A stretch of 64,000 nucleotides of DNA from Diospyros lotus (lineage: Eukaryota; Streptophyta; Magnoliopsida; Ericales; Ebenaceae), in assembly GCF_014633365.1 (NCBI RefSeq), contig NC_068339.1, positions 15,771,925 through 15,835,924 of the forward strand. Reading direction: 5' to 3'. Numbering within the stretch: position 1 is the stretch's first letter; each line of letters starts with the position of its first letter. The notes under the pieces were generated by a model. It had not been told where the DNA came from. It saw nothing but the letters and a program-made list of their open reading frames with translations, and made no database searches. The position numbers and the translations under genes are program-made. Positions 1 through 12,900 of this stretch are shown in pieces.

Positions 1-208
1 TGTGGGATGAATTTCTGGTCCTGCAATTTTTAGCAATTTGAATGTATTTGAGGATGTTTACTAGCATTAGTTATCAGCAATCCTTAGAGGTTGGAGAATA
101 ACATCACTTTTTTTTTTTTTCATCTATTATATGCTGAAGGGCTGCAGAGAAACAGTTGCCGCATCTTTTTTGACTGCATCTAATGACGGATTCAACATTT
201 TTTGACAG
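1..208 (+). other. Intronic or 5' flanking sequence of the thioredoxin-fold gene
   Basis: T-rich sequence ending in a polypyrimidine stretch and an AG (207-208) directly before the first recognised coding exon, so this is best read as an intron in the 5' UTR or upstream coding part. No other exon is recognisable here. Confidence 0.5.
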
Positions 209-209
209 A

Positions 210-955
210 ATGATGGCTCATCTTCGAGCAACATGCAAGTATGTTCATGGTATCTCTTATGCCTTCACACACACATATACTGTTTTGGTCATGTCCGTGA
301 GCAAGTCTTAGAGACACTTGTACCTTTCTTCAGATAGGTTTCTTGTAATCAATTCCCTTTTATTTTTGTTTCTGTTATCTATTTTTTTCTATATCACCTC
401 TGTTTTCTGTTTGTGCTTTTGCCTTTTGAATTCATAATTTGTAAAATACATGTATCGATCCTAAGTGTGTGACATTAGTATAACTGTCCAAGAAAGGTGC
501 ACCATGGGCGGGATCCTTTGAATGATTGTTTGTTACTTGTCTGATAAAAGATCATTAAAAAAAGTCAGAAAATTACTTGCATGATGAAGTCAATTGTTAT
601 GACCTTGCAAACTTGCTGAATCCAGAGAGAGTGCCAAATGTTTGAGGAGAGTCTCTTAATAAGTGTCAATGGAACACATCAACTCTTATTTGTTGAATTA
701 CTTAAGAAATAATGTGCCTCTTTTATCAAATTTCCTCCTCTTCATTGATGAAAAACATCCATCCTGACTTGCTTTAATGTGATTCTGTCAAAATTTTGGA
801 GGTATTATACTGGCCATCCAAAGGATCTAGGGCCATCACAGGTTATTCATTTTACATCTGAGCGTGAGTTTGTCCAGCTTCTACATGAAGGATATCCTGT
901 GGTTGTTGCCTTTACAATCAGGTGATTAGAGATCAATGTCTTCGCCCCACCCCCC

Positions 956-989
<34 letters not shown>

Positions 990-3900
990 AACCAAATAAA
1001 TTGATTATTTCTCTAATAATGAACTTATTTGGGGTGATGCAGGGGTAATTACACAAAGCATCTTGACAAAGTACTGGAGGAAGCAGCTGTTGAATTTTAT
1101 CCACATGTTAAATTTATGCGGGTAGGATAAAGGAAATAATTCAGTTCAAAAGTGATTTTTTTTTCAAAATTACATGGATCCATCTTTGCCACTTAGCACT
1201 TTGAATATCCATACTTCTTGTTGTTAGAATGATTATCTCAATTAAATCCAGCATTTTTAGCAGTTAAAATGTATCAGTTTAGTGGGTATAGATAGGCGGT
1301 CTTACAGCTTGTAATTAGAATTAAGTTTGGGGGTAAAACCAGCAATGTCTATACCGGTTATAAGTTCCTAGTAGTTGAATGCCTATTATTCTATAAATAG
1401 GATAGGGGTCTAGGCTTATGATACATTGTTCATTCTCAAGAGGAAGGAGAAAAGGCTGTGTGCAAGGAATAGTCTTTGTAATCTTGGAAAGACTTGTAAT
1501 TGTGAGGGTGAGGTTGTATTGCTATCATTCTGAATTAAAGAAGGCTGCTATCGGGAGGCTTTAGAGGCTGAATGTAGGGTTGTCCTAAGGGGCAATCCGA
1601 CCAAGATAACTGCTTGTGTTTCTTCTGTGGTTTGATTTCATTTTCTGTCATTTACATTCTGTTTTCATTATCATTCTATTTGTTTTTGTTATCGTTGGAA
1701 TCTGAGAGTGTTTGCAAGGGTGAGGTAGTGAAATCTGATCAAGAAATCTAATTCTAAGTGCTCCTAAGTTAACAATTGTCTAAACCAAGGTAGTTATTCT
1801 TTTCTCCCACTCTCAACCCATGTTCTTGCTGCGCTTCTTATTCTAGTACCTTCATGTAGATCAAAATGCTCTCCCTTACTGTGCAGTATATGGTCTAAGG
1901 TGAAAATGGAGAAATCATTTCAGATGACGTTCCTGCATCTTCTATTCCTCAAAACATGACTTTTAAGTTTGTTTATCTCTTTCTTTTTTCTTTCTCTTCT
2001 CTTCTCACGAAAGGAAACAGTTCATCTCAAATTCACAGATTTTGATGTGATTTGCTTAGTCACACATTTCAGAAGATCTTGTATTTAAAGTGAAACTCAT
2101 TTTAAAAGCATTCTTACCTATTTATATAATTTGAATGAAGTATACTAAAATGGGATAAGAATGAGTTGCATAATATGACACTGGTCTTTTTTTATTGGAT
2201 AGTGTGTTAAAAGTGCATCCTTGTTCCCGCCGCCGGGGGGGGGGGGGGGGGGTTGTTGGTTCCGTTTCCTATACTCTTTACTCTTTTAAGATCTTCATTC
2301 ACTGAAGGCATAGAATTCCATTACTTAGTCATCATGCAATTTCTTGCTTCCTTCAACCCTTCTCTCTCCCTTTTAAAAATTCTTTTCACCATATGCATGT
2401 AGGTGAAGCCTTTTACATTGTTACATTTTTTCTTTTAAATTTTAGGAATGTTCTCATTACTCTTGTTTGGATGGTGCTTTTTAGGTTGAGTGTCCAAAGT
2501 ATCCTGGGTTCTGTATAACACGGCAGAAGAAGGAATATCCATTTGTGGAAATATTTCATGGCCCAGAACAAGTAGGTGCCACTTCCTGTTAAGTTTATGC
2601 TTGCCCCTTGCTACTATACCATATGAGATTCCCATGATTTCTGACTTTGCTTCAAACAATTGATTAGTGGAAAAAAATATTCTTCTCTATGATATGGAGT
2701 TCTAAATCCTGGCTGCATTATGAAATATTATGATCCTCAACTTAAACAGTAATTTTATTTAGGCTATTTAAAGATTCACTTGTTGTTGGTCAACAATTAT
2801 TGGAAGTCAATACCTACATAATTTGGAGACAAACTTTGTGCAAGGATCAAATTTCATTTTCAGTCCGTTTCAGTAACCTTTGAATATTACAAACATCAAC
2901 AAGCATAGAAGAATAAAAAACTGAAAACATAATGTGAAGTTGGATAAAAAATCTAAAACCTAGACTTGTGCATACAAGCTTATTGAATAAATCATCTGAA
3001 CATATTTGAGATCTATCTGACTCTCCACATAAAGAGTACTAGGGCATAATTTAGAGCATAACGGAGGTAAACCAATAATTATAAACACATATTAGAAATT
3101 ATGTTATTCGTCCAAAACAATCCTAAAAATGGGTAAGATTCTAAAGAATTACAAACAAAAATTGACTTGTCCACAATTTTTTTAGGCAATTAATTTTTTA
3201 CATCTTAATGTAAAATGTATTTTCTTAAAAATATTTTTCTTACTTTTTTGCTATCCAAACACTAAAAAATAGGTAATATTTACACCAAAACAAACGGAAC
3301 CTTAGTATAAAACATTTGTTTAAGATGCTTATTTCATATATGATTCCCTTTTTAGTCATTCTGTACATTTGCAACACAGTAGTAAAATATTAAAAATACA
3401 CTTATCTCTTGCTTTAACATCAATAAATGTAGTACCACACTCAATTGCTAGACATCACTTTTATAAACACTGCTTTCACAGCACAACAAAGCAACCACAA
3501 CACAACAATGCTAAACAGGCCAATAATGTCTTCAATTCCACTTGGAGATGAAGCTTAGGAATATTCTATTTCTTTTTGTTTTCTGTTTTGGACTTCCACA
3601 GTAAAAAGATGATGCCAACAAACCTCCCCTCCCCCCCCCCCCCCCCCCAAAAAAAAAAAAAAAAGAAAAAAAAGAAAAAGAAAAAAAAAACACTTCTGTG
3701 TCAATTTCAATACTGTTTTCTTCTGCACTTTTTAGCAGCCAATCAGTGACTTCTATTCTTTGGTGCAGGCACTTAATCAAGGAAGGGTTGCTGATCCAAA
3801 TATTACAAAATACTCTGTGAAAGTTCTACCCGTGAGTTGTTTTTATCATTTTGAAGCTTGGATTACCGTATCACTGTTACTTATTGTGCTTTCTATCCTC

Positions 3901-6900
3901 TATAATTTACTAAAAATTGTTTTCAGCATCACTTTTTTACTTAAAAAATGCTGTCCATTGATTCATCAAGGCCTTTGTTTCTTCTGTTGGTTGGGTCTTG
4001 GGGCTGTTGGAATTTAGTAAACAGAGCCATGGTATCTAGTCTTGGTCATAGTTAGCCTTTATTCATTACCACCATTACATCTTATCTAAAGACCTATCTT
4101 CACCAAATTTTTCTGTTCTATTGAATATGTTAGAGGTGCAAACCTTCATGTTTGAAATTGGCAACAGCCCTGATCCCTAGGTTAAATTGAAAAAGATCTT
4201 AACCACATGATATAATTAAAGTTCTATTATATATTTTAGAAATTTCAACTTTTATGCATGTGCAGGTCTGAAGATAAAAGAGTTGCTTTTTATCCCTTTC
4301 TTTTATTTTAGTGTCATTGCTTTATATGTCTTATCTTCTTTTCTTTTCAACGCCTTGACAAGAAAGTAGAACATATGGGCAATGGGATAATAGCAGGATG
4401 GCTAGAAATACATCTAATAGCAAACACACAATCAAGTTATCAGATCTTCCAATCTGTGTATTCCCCCCTCTCCCCCCTAACTAGCATGGCTCTATTCCTG
4501 TATTTATGACAGCCAGTAACTAAGGGCTTAGAAAAATGAGGCCAAAAATGACTTTGACTTCTAAGTTTTTTTTTTCATTATAATCCTAGATTCCTTACCC
4601 TACACTTTGATTATACACTCAAAGAAAAGCTCTTTCTTTTTCTTCTAGGAAACAAATTATGTTCTTCATTTTTTTTTTTTTCCTCTTTGCTCTAGATACG
4701 CTAAAAGTGAGGTGAGCTTTGGTAGTAACAATAAGGTTGCTCCTTAAGGCTGGAAAGCAAGGGTAAGGCTACCTAACAAAACAACCTGATCGTAACCCTT
4801 GCAAAGCAGGGATCTCATGCATTGGGGACAATCCTTTTAGATAAGCTAAAATTATAGCCTTAATACAGGCATCCAAAGCTACTTTATTCTACTGCAAATG
4901 TTCCCTAACATGACAGCTTTTCAAGTTGAAGATTGTAGTGACCTTGGGATTTAATTGTTTGTGTACATAGGCCTAAGCCAAAAGCACTGCTCTTGATGTG
5001 GAGCTGGTAGGGTGCAAGAAGATAGAGTAGAAGACAGATAGGAGAAGATTCATAAATAGAGAAGGGAAGTACAGAAGGAGAAGAACCTAACAGGAAGAGA
5101 GAGAAGGGTTATAGAAGGTAGAAAAAGAGAATAGAATAACAAGAAATAGGGTAGAGAGAAACCGGGAGGGAATAACCATTGTTCTTAATCCAGAATTTAA
5201 TATGCTAAATATGAATCATCCTGTGGAAAAATATGGTAATAATTTTCATTGAACTGGTAGACACATATATACACATAGGATGCATACCTAACTATAGAAA
5301 CAAATCTCCTAATTGAGTAATCTTCTATTTACAGTAACATAGATATAATCACATCCTAATTACAGCATTTAATTTATAGAATATTGACCAATTAATCAAA
5401 GTCTTGATTCACGACACTCCCTCTCAAGTTGATGAATAGACATTGTCCATTCCCTACTTGACTGTAAGCTTGTGAAAGACCTGACTATTGAGTCATTTGG
5501 TTAGAATATCAGCTAGTTGTGATTCACTTAGTATATAAGGTGTGTAGATAAGACCACTGTCCAATTTCTCTTTAATAAAATGTTGATCCGCTTCAATGTG
5601 TTTTGTTCGGTCATGCTGCACAAGATTGTGTGCAATGTTGATAGCCGACTTATTGTTACAATAGAGTTTCATAGGGCCATCCCACTTGAGTCTTAGATCT
5701 TCTAGGATAATCTTTAACCATAACAATTCACATATCCCTTGTGCCATTGCCTGGAATTTTGATTCTGCACTTGACCTTGCCACGACGGGTTGCTTCTTAC
5801 TCCTCTAAGTAACCAGGTTTCCACCTAAGAAAGTACAATTTCTTGTGGTAGACCTTCTATAAACCACTAAGTTTGCACCCCTTTTTGAATAAAATTCCCT
5901 ATCCTAAAGTACCCTTGAGGTAATACAAAATTCTATAGACTGTTTGCAAGTGAAGTTCCTTGGGTTTGTGCATGAATTGATTTACTATACTAACGGCATA
6001 GGCTATATCGGGCCGTGTGTGAGATAGGTAAATTAGTCTTCCGACTAACCTTTGATATGCCTCTTTGTCTATGTCTCTATCTCCCTTAGCTTCACCAAGT
6101 TTGTGATTAGGGTCAATTGGAATGCTGGATGGTTTGCAAGCCATTTTCCTTGTGTCTCGCAAAAGATCAATGACATACTAGTGTTGGGATATAAATGTCC
6201 CTTGTCTGGACCGTGCCACTTCAATACCTAGGAAGTATTTCAAATTCCCTAATTCCTTGATCTCAAACTACTTAGCCAAACATCTACCCAAGTTCTGCCT
6301 CTCTTTTTCATCATTTCCTATCATTCTAATGTCATCAGCAACATAAACAATAAGTGTTGTGATAGAACCTTTGAGTGTTTTATGAATAGGGTGTGGTGCC
6401 CTTGGCTCAGTTTGTAACCCATGGCTTGTATTACTTTGGAAAATCTCTCGAACCAATCTCTAAGTGACTGTTTTAGGGCATATAGTACCTTCTTGAGTCT
6501 ACAAACCTTAGTCTCAGTCTGTTTCTGTTGAATCTTAGGGTTATGTCCATGTAAATTTCCTCCTCAAGGTCTTTGTGAAAGAAATCATTCTTTACATCAA
6601 ACTATAGTAAAGGCCAGTCAAACTTAGTTGCTAGGGATAAGAGAATTCTCACTGTGTTCATCTTGATTACTGGGGCAAAGGTTTCTTGATAGTTTATTCC
6701 ATATGTTTGGGTGTAACCTTTAGCTACCAACCTAGCGTTGTATCTTTTAAGTGTCTCATCTGCTTTATACTTGATTGTGAAGCCCCATTTGCACCCAATA
6801 ATTTTCTTCCCTTTTGGTAAATCCACAATATCCCATGTATTATTTTTCTCCAGGGCCTGCATTTAAACATTCATGGCATTCCTCAAATTTTCACAGTTTA

Positions 6901-9900
6901 AAGCCTCTGATAATGTGGTAGGAATGGATGCTGTATGTATGTTGGTAAGAAAGCTTTTATGAGATGGAGAGCATCTTTTAAAGGATTCAAAGTGAGAGAG
7001 TGGATATAAGGGATATTTCGTGCACTCTCTAATTCTTTTCCTTCGTGCTATAGGTAGGTCAATATCAGTCATGGAATCATTAGAAGATGAGCCGAGAGAT
7101 GTTACCTCATTTCTAGATGTTGGATCTAATGATAACCTTGGTTCGGGTTCTAAATTAATCCTTCTTGAGTAAATCTAGAAAAATCGTTTGTCGGTGGTGG
7201 CTTCTCCACCTGCAATTGGGAAACTAGGTTGTAGGGAGGATTCAGGTTCATGAGTTTGTGGAGTAGAGTCAAGTGCAGGGTCGGGCAGTAGGTTAGGAGG
7301 AGGTTCAAATGCAGGTTTGAGTAGAGGTTTAGGAGCTGACAAAGGTTTAGGGGCTATTGATAAGTTAGGAAGGAACAACTCATCCCTATCTTCCATACTC
7401 GAGGTCTCCCTCTGAAGAGAAGGGCAAGTAAAATGTGGTTCAGTCTCAACAAAGGTAATATTCACAAAAATAAAAAAAAAATTAGTTGAAGGATGATAAC
7501 ATTTGTACCCTTTTTGTGTAGAAGGATAGAAGTGGGATAAAATTGTCATTGGAGTCTGAAAATGTAACATTCTGGAGGGTAATCGGTTAATGACATGAGT
7601 GGTTGTGACGATATCTTCCCCCCAAAATTGTTTAGGCACATTTTTGTGAAACAACAATGCCCTAGTAGTGTCTAGGAGATGGCTGTTCTTTCGTTTTGCA
7701 ATCTTATTCTGTTGAGGGGTAGAAACACATGAGGATTCATGAATAACTCCTTGTTGAAGGAAATAGGTGGAAAGGGTTTGGTTGAAATAATCCCTTGCAT
7801 TGTCTGACCTAAAGCGTTTGATTTGTACCCCAAATTGATTGTGGATCATAGAAAAGAAATTGGGGAGAATATCACTCACATCAGATTTAGATTTAAGAAG
7901 AAAGATCCATTTAACCCTTGTGTAATTATCAATAAATGAAACAAACCAACGTGCCCATAAAACATTTGGAATGGTTGATCGACCTTAGATATCACTATGA
8001 ATTAATTCAAATGAAAGATGACATCTGTTATTACTAGCAGGAAAAACATGTCTATGTTTGGCAAACTCATAGATATCACAATGAAACTATTTAATATCTA
8101 GGTCTTTAAACAAAAAAGGAAATAGGATTTTAAGAGTGAAAAAAGTAGGATGTCCCAGCCTGTAATGATGCAGTCAAATAGTGTCATTATATGTGGTTTC
8201 AAAAGGCTTTTTTAAGGTCTGGTTCCACCTACTAATTGGGAATTTTTCAAATTTCTCAAGATAGTACAAGCCACCCCATTCCTGAGCATGTCCAATCATT
8301 AGTTTCGAGTCCTTGTCCTGAAACAAATAGCAAGAAGGGAGAAAAATCACTTTGCAATTGACATCATAGGATAGTTTGGATATGAAGAGAAGGTTGGTGG
8401 ACAGTTTAAGCATATGAAGGACATTTTTGAGGGTCAGGGTAGGATTAATTTTAATCTCTCCTGTTCTACCTATTGTGATCAAAGAACTATCAGCTGTAGC
8501 AATTTTTCGATTGCTAGAACAGGGTGAGTATGAATGAAAAAACTAGAAGGAAGGAATCATATGGTCAGTGGTTTCGGAGTCAATAATGCGTAAGTCTTTA
8601 AAGGATGTATCAAAGGCATTTAAAGCATGAGAAATTAAAGGTTTACCTGAGTGTAGCAATGAGCAGGTACCTAAAGAGGATTGTTTGTCAAGAGTACTTA
8701 GGAAGTACCGTAACCTTTCAATCTCCTCATCGTTGAATTCCTTTGGTTCGTGAGACTATTCTTCCCCTAGTGCGGTTGCCATATTGGCTTGCCCCTAGAG
8801 CTGATGTTGTTGTCCATCTCTATTTCCCCATTCCTTGCTTGGTGGTTTTCGATTCAGCTTCCAGCACATCTCCCTAGTATGCCTTGGTTTATTGCAGAAA
8901 GTGTACCACATTCTCACGGTTGTCACTGCCCATGGATTTGTGACCTGTTTTGCCATTCTCTCCAATCAGTTGGTCCTTCTTAAACCCATGACTTCCTCCA
9001 TTTGCCACCATTGCTAAGGCGTCAACTCGTTTTGGGTCCAACATGACACCCCACTTGCTTTCCTCGGCTAGAATAATCGAAATCACTTCATTTAGTGAAA
9101 GTAAGTCATCTTTGTCTAGGATTTGAACCCTCACCTGATCATACTCCACGTTGAGACTTGCAAGGAAATCGTAGGTGTGATCTTTGTCTATGAAAGCTTT
9201 CAAGGTGGCTACATCATCATTGTTGTTCTTTTTTTTTTTTTTTTTCATTAAATGAAATTAACATTAAACAAGAAAAAGCACAAAAGAGTCTACAAAAAAC
9301 AACCTGAGGAAAAACCTGCGAAAAGACATAAGGAATTCATCTCAATGACCCAGTAGTGATCCATCTCTTGCCAGAGTCTCTTTGAGAAATTGGCATACTC
9401 GATGACAGTTTTGTTCCTTTGCTTCGCTGAAGCTATTTTGGTCTTCAATTTGTAGATTTAGGCTACATCTTTAACCTTCAAGTAGGTTTGTTGGATGGAC
9501 TCCCAAACCTCCTTTGTTGTTGATAAAAACATGTAGGTGTCATTGTTTTCGGGTGCCATGGAACTCCACAGCCATTCAATTATCATGAAATCTTCTTCAT
9601 CCCATGCTACATAGGTTGGATTTCCTTCTTTGGTCCGGTCTGTATAATATGACTAATTTCCCTTTCCATTTCAAAATGGTTTGAATCAATTGGGACCATT
9701 TAAGATAATTCTTCCCATCCAACTGATAGGCAGTATTGATTTGTTGCAATTCTCCCGACGGCTGAAGCAACAAGGGTGCTGGTGTTTCTCTTGTGTCATG
9801 GGAACTAACTTCACCAGTGGTGGCCGACATCTCTAGTTAATGGGAAGGGTTGAGAGAAGAATGTAAATAAGGTACTATTGCAACAATGAAGACTGCTAGT

Positions 9901-12900
9901 GATGGCTGTAGTAGCAGGTAAGGCTAGGCAGCATTGAAGGCTGGTGTTGGTAGGCTGTCGGTAGTAACAGAAGGGCAGTTGGTGATGAAGGCTCAAAAAA
10001 AGTCCTAGGATTTTTTAGGCTCTAATACCATGTTGAAAAATATGACAATAATTTTCACTGAACTGGCAGAATACATATTCACACATAGGATGCTTACCTA
10101 ACTATGAAAACAAATCTCCTAATTGAGTAATCTTCTATTTACAGTAACATAGATATAATCACATCTTAATTATAGCTTTTAAATCTACAGAATATTGACC
10201 AATCACATGTATAATCAAAGCCTTAATTCACGACACGTCCTCTTATAATATGCCCACATAAAGTTTTCCACTAGGAAAATAAATTTGAAATAGAGTTAAG
10301 TTCTAATCTTACATATAGGAATGGCATATCCTGCGTATCCTTTGGGGCTTGACCTGATCCCACCCCATGGCAAAAACCTCCCTTACCCCCCATCTGCATA
10401 TCCCCTTTCTGACATGCATATCACCCATAAATATGATAAATTTGTGTATTAAGGACTTATATGTGTGTATTGCGTACATAAAATAGAGTATATCTGTATA
10501 AAAGGTTTTGTGTATATATATAAAACAGGGGATCGGAATCTAATAGAGGATAAAAGTCATAGATGCAATACACCTTGAACCTAATATTGTGTTTTGGGGG
10601 TCAGTTGACTGTGATATGAATGTATGGACTGCTGCAGTGTGAAGCCACTGCCATAGAAAACAATTGCAGCCAGATGTTGTAGCACAAACCAGCTCATGAT
10701 TTATCTGGTTGAAATTTGAGATGATATCATGATAATAACTACATTGGGACCTTCATGTGTCAACTTGGTTTGCTTCTGTGATGTTATCATGGATAGAGAG
10801 GTAGGAGGCTGGGTGCCACGTCTCATGATGGCCTTGGAGTTAGAGGTGTAGAGTATGAGGCATTTCTGCTGAAGTGTAGAAAGAAAAGGAAGATGTTATA
10901 GGGAGTGAGGCTGAGAACTGCTTTTGACAAAGTGCAGAGAATAAATGGAATGGGCATATAAAAAAATTTGCAAGTATAAAGAGATGAGGTGTTTATTCTT
11001 TTAAGGTTTTAACATGTTGCGGCAGACTGAGGGCAGAATGCTTCTCATGAACCCTGCATACAAATTTCATGCCAAAATTAGACTGCAAAATTGATGTTTC
11101 AATTGGATTTTGCTTACTTCAAATACTAAGGGTGCGATCTTGACAGTAATTTTTAAATAATGAAATCATCATTTGATTATGGTAGTCAATAGCATTGACT
11201 AGAGAGCTTTGCAGCTCGTCTATGATTTGCATGATGAGTTCTCTTTTGATTTTTGACAAAAGACACTTGGATGAGAAAAATCCTGATTCAATGGGTAGAA
11301 TCTCTTGGTTGATCTATGAACTTGCAAGATAGTTCTTCATCCAAAAAAATTCTGTGAGGGATCATCCCCCTTTATAGAGGTGGATGGAGAACATCACGAT
11401 TGTTTAAGCCTTCATAATAATCATTTGATTATGCTATGCAATAGCAGTGACTTGAGAGCTTTGCTGCTTGTCTATGAATTGCATGCTGAGAAAAATCCTT
11501 TATATTTGAAAAAGCTTCAATTTCTGGAATCTCTTAAATGTATGAACCTGTGAGATAGTTCTTCAGAGGTTTCCAGGGAGCAGGTTTCTAAAACTTTCTT
11601 GCTTGTTGAAAAAAAGAAACTCTTGTTTCTCATGAGGGATCACCCCCAACTTATAGAGGTGGATGGCAAATGTCTTGATTGTTTAAGCCTTCTTCATAAT
11701 AATTGATAGAGTATTTGTTTCAAGAGGTAATAATTAATATTGGTGTTAACTGATAATCTCTGTTTATTCCCGAGGTAAGAATTATCTCAAATCTTTTTAG
11801 AACAATGAATAAAAACACATAGAAATATCTTCTGGGCCATGCTAATAGCTGGCTCGACTTAATTAGCTAACCAATCCCTAGTGCACAAGACTCCGTGCAG
11901 GGGAGTTGTTTTTGTACATAACCTTACTCTTACTTTTAAGAATTTGTTTCTATAACTTAAACCCACGACCTTTCAGCCACATTGAAATGTGGCACCATTT
12001 TGATTTATCCACTCGTGTAGCTTTGGCAATATCTTGCAAGACATGATGATTTCATTTCGTGCAAATATTATTGGCTATTTCTGTATGAGACATACAATAA
12101 TTTATGCATGGTGAAAACTTTTCATGTCATACATTCTTAATGTAGACTAGGTCAAGTTTCTGTATTCCTTCCTCAAACTTGTCCAACTCTACTGAACTGC
12201 ACCCCTAATTCATCCCAATTTGAGGGGAGGAGGCATGGTTGGGAGCTCAGAAATCATTTTCTTTATTATTATTTGTTGGATGATTCTTCTACTGTCTTAA
12301 GGTCTTCAAAAGTCTTTTTTAAAAGAAGGATAATCTAGAATCACACGAACAACTTAAGATGATCCTCACATCATAGATGATTTGATAGGGAAAAGACTGT
12401 GTGGTTGAACACCATTAATGGATACACTTGTATATAAATTCTCAAACAAAAATAAGAGGCTCAACATTGCCTTTGTAATGAAACAGTTTCTAGATAACAG
12501 AAATAAGATTAATGATCATATCCAGAAGCAACTAATATGTGTTCAGAATGAATATGAAATAGTTCAGCAGGTCAAGCTAGAAGCACCCTGGAATACTTTA
12601 TATGATCTCTGCACTTTTATTTTTATGTTGTGAAGCATCTTTGAAATTTAACTATTTGACTCATAATATATTGTCCAAATAAGATATCCTGGCATGTTCT
12701 ATTTCTAAAGCTGCTCAAATGACAAATCTATGGAAATATTTAGTCACTGTTGAGAAAGATTGTTCTTAAATCCTTCTGTTCAGTCCATCACAATATTGGT
12801 TTTTTCTCATGGTTATGGAGAATGTTGACAGGTGGATATTAGAATGGACAAAATTTGTAGCAGAAGAGGTAAAGGAAGACCAAAAAGAACTTGGTGGGAA

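Larger units (their letters stand above)
5222..10235 (-). mobile_element. Ty1/copia LTR retrotransposon, complete in structure but degenerate
   Basis: Two LTRs (5222-5416 and 10031-10235) with TG...CA ends bound a 5.0-kb element read on the minus strand. The right LTR is followed inward by TGGTATTAGAGC, a tRNA-iMet-type primer site, and the left LTR is preceded by the purine tract TTGAGAGGGAG. Flanks are CATCC (left) and CGTCC (right), a target duplication with one mismatch. Gene order gag, protease, integrase, reverse transcriptase, RNase H defines copia. The LTRs differ at many sites by eye and every domain has stops or frameshifts, so the insertion is old and dead. It lies antisense in the 10-kb intron of the thioredoxin-fold gene. 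Confidence 0.9.
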
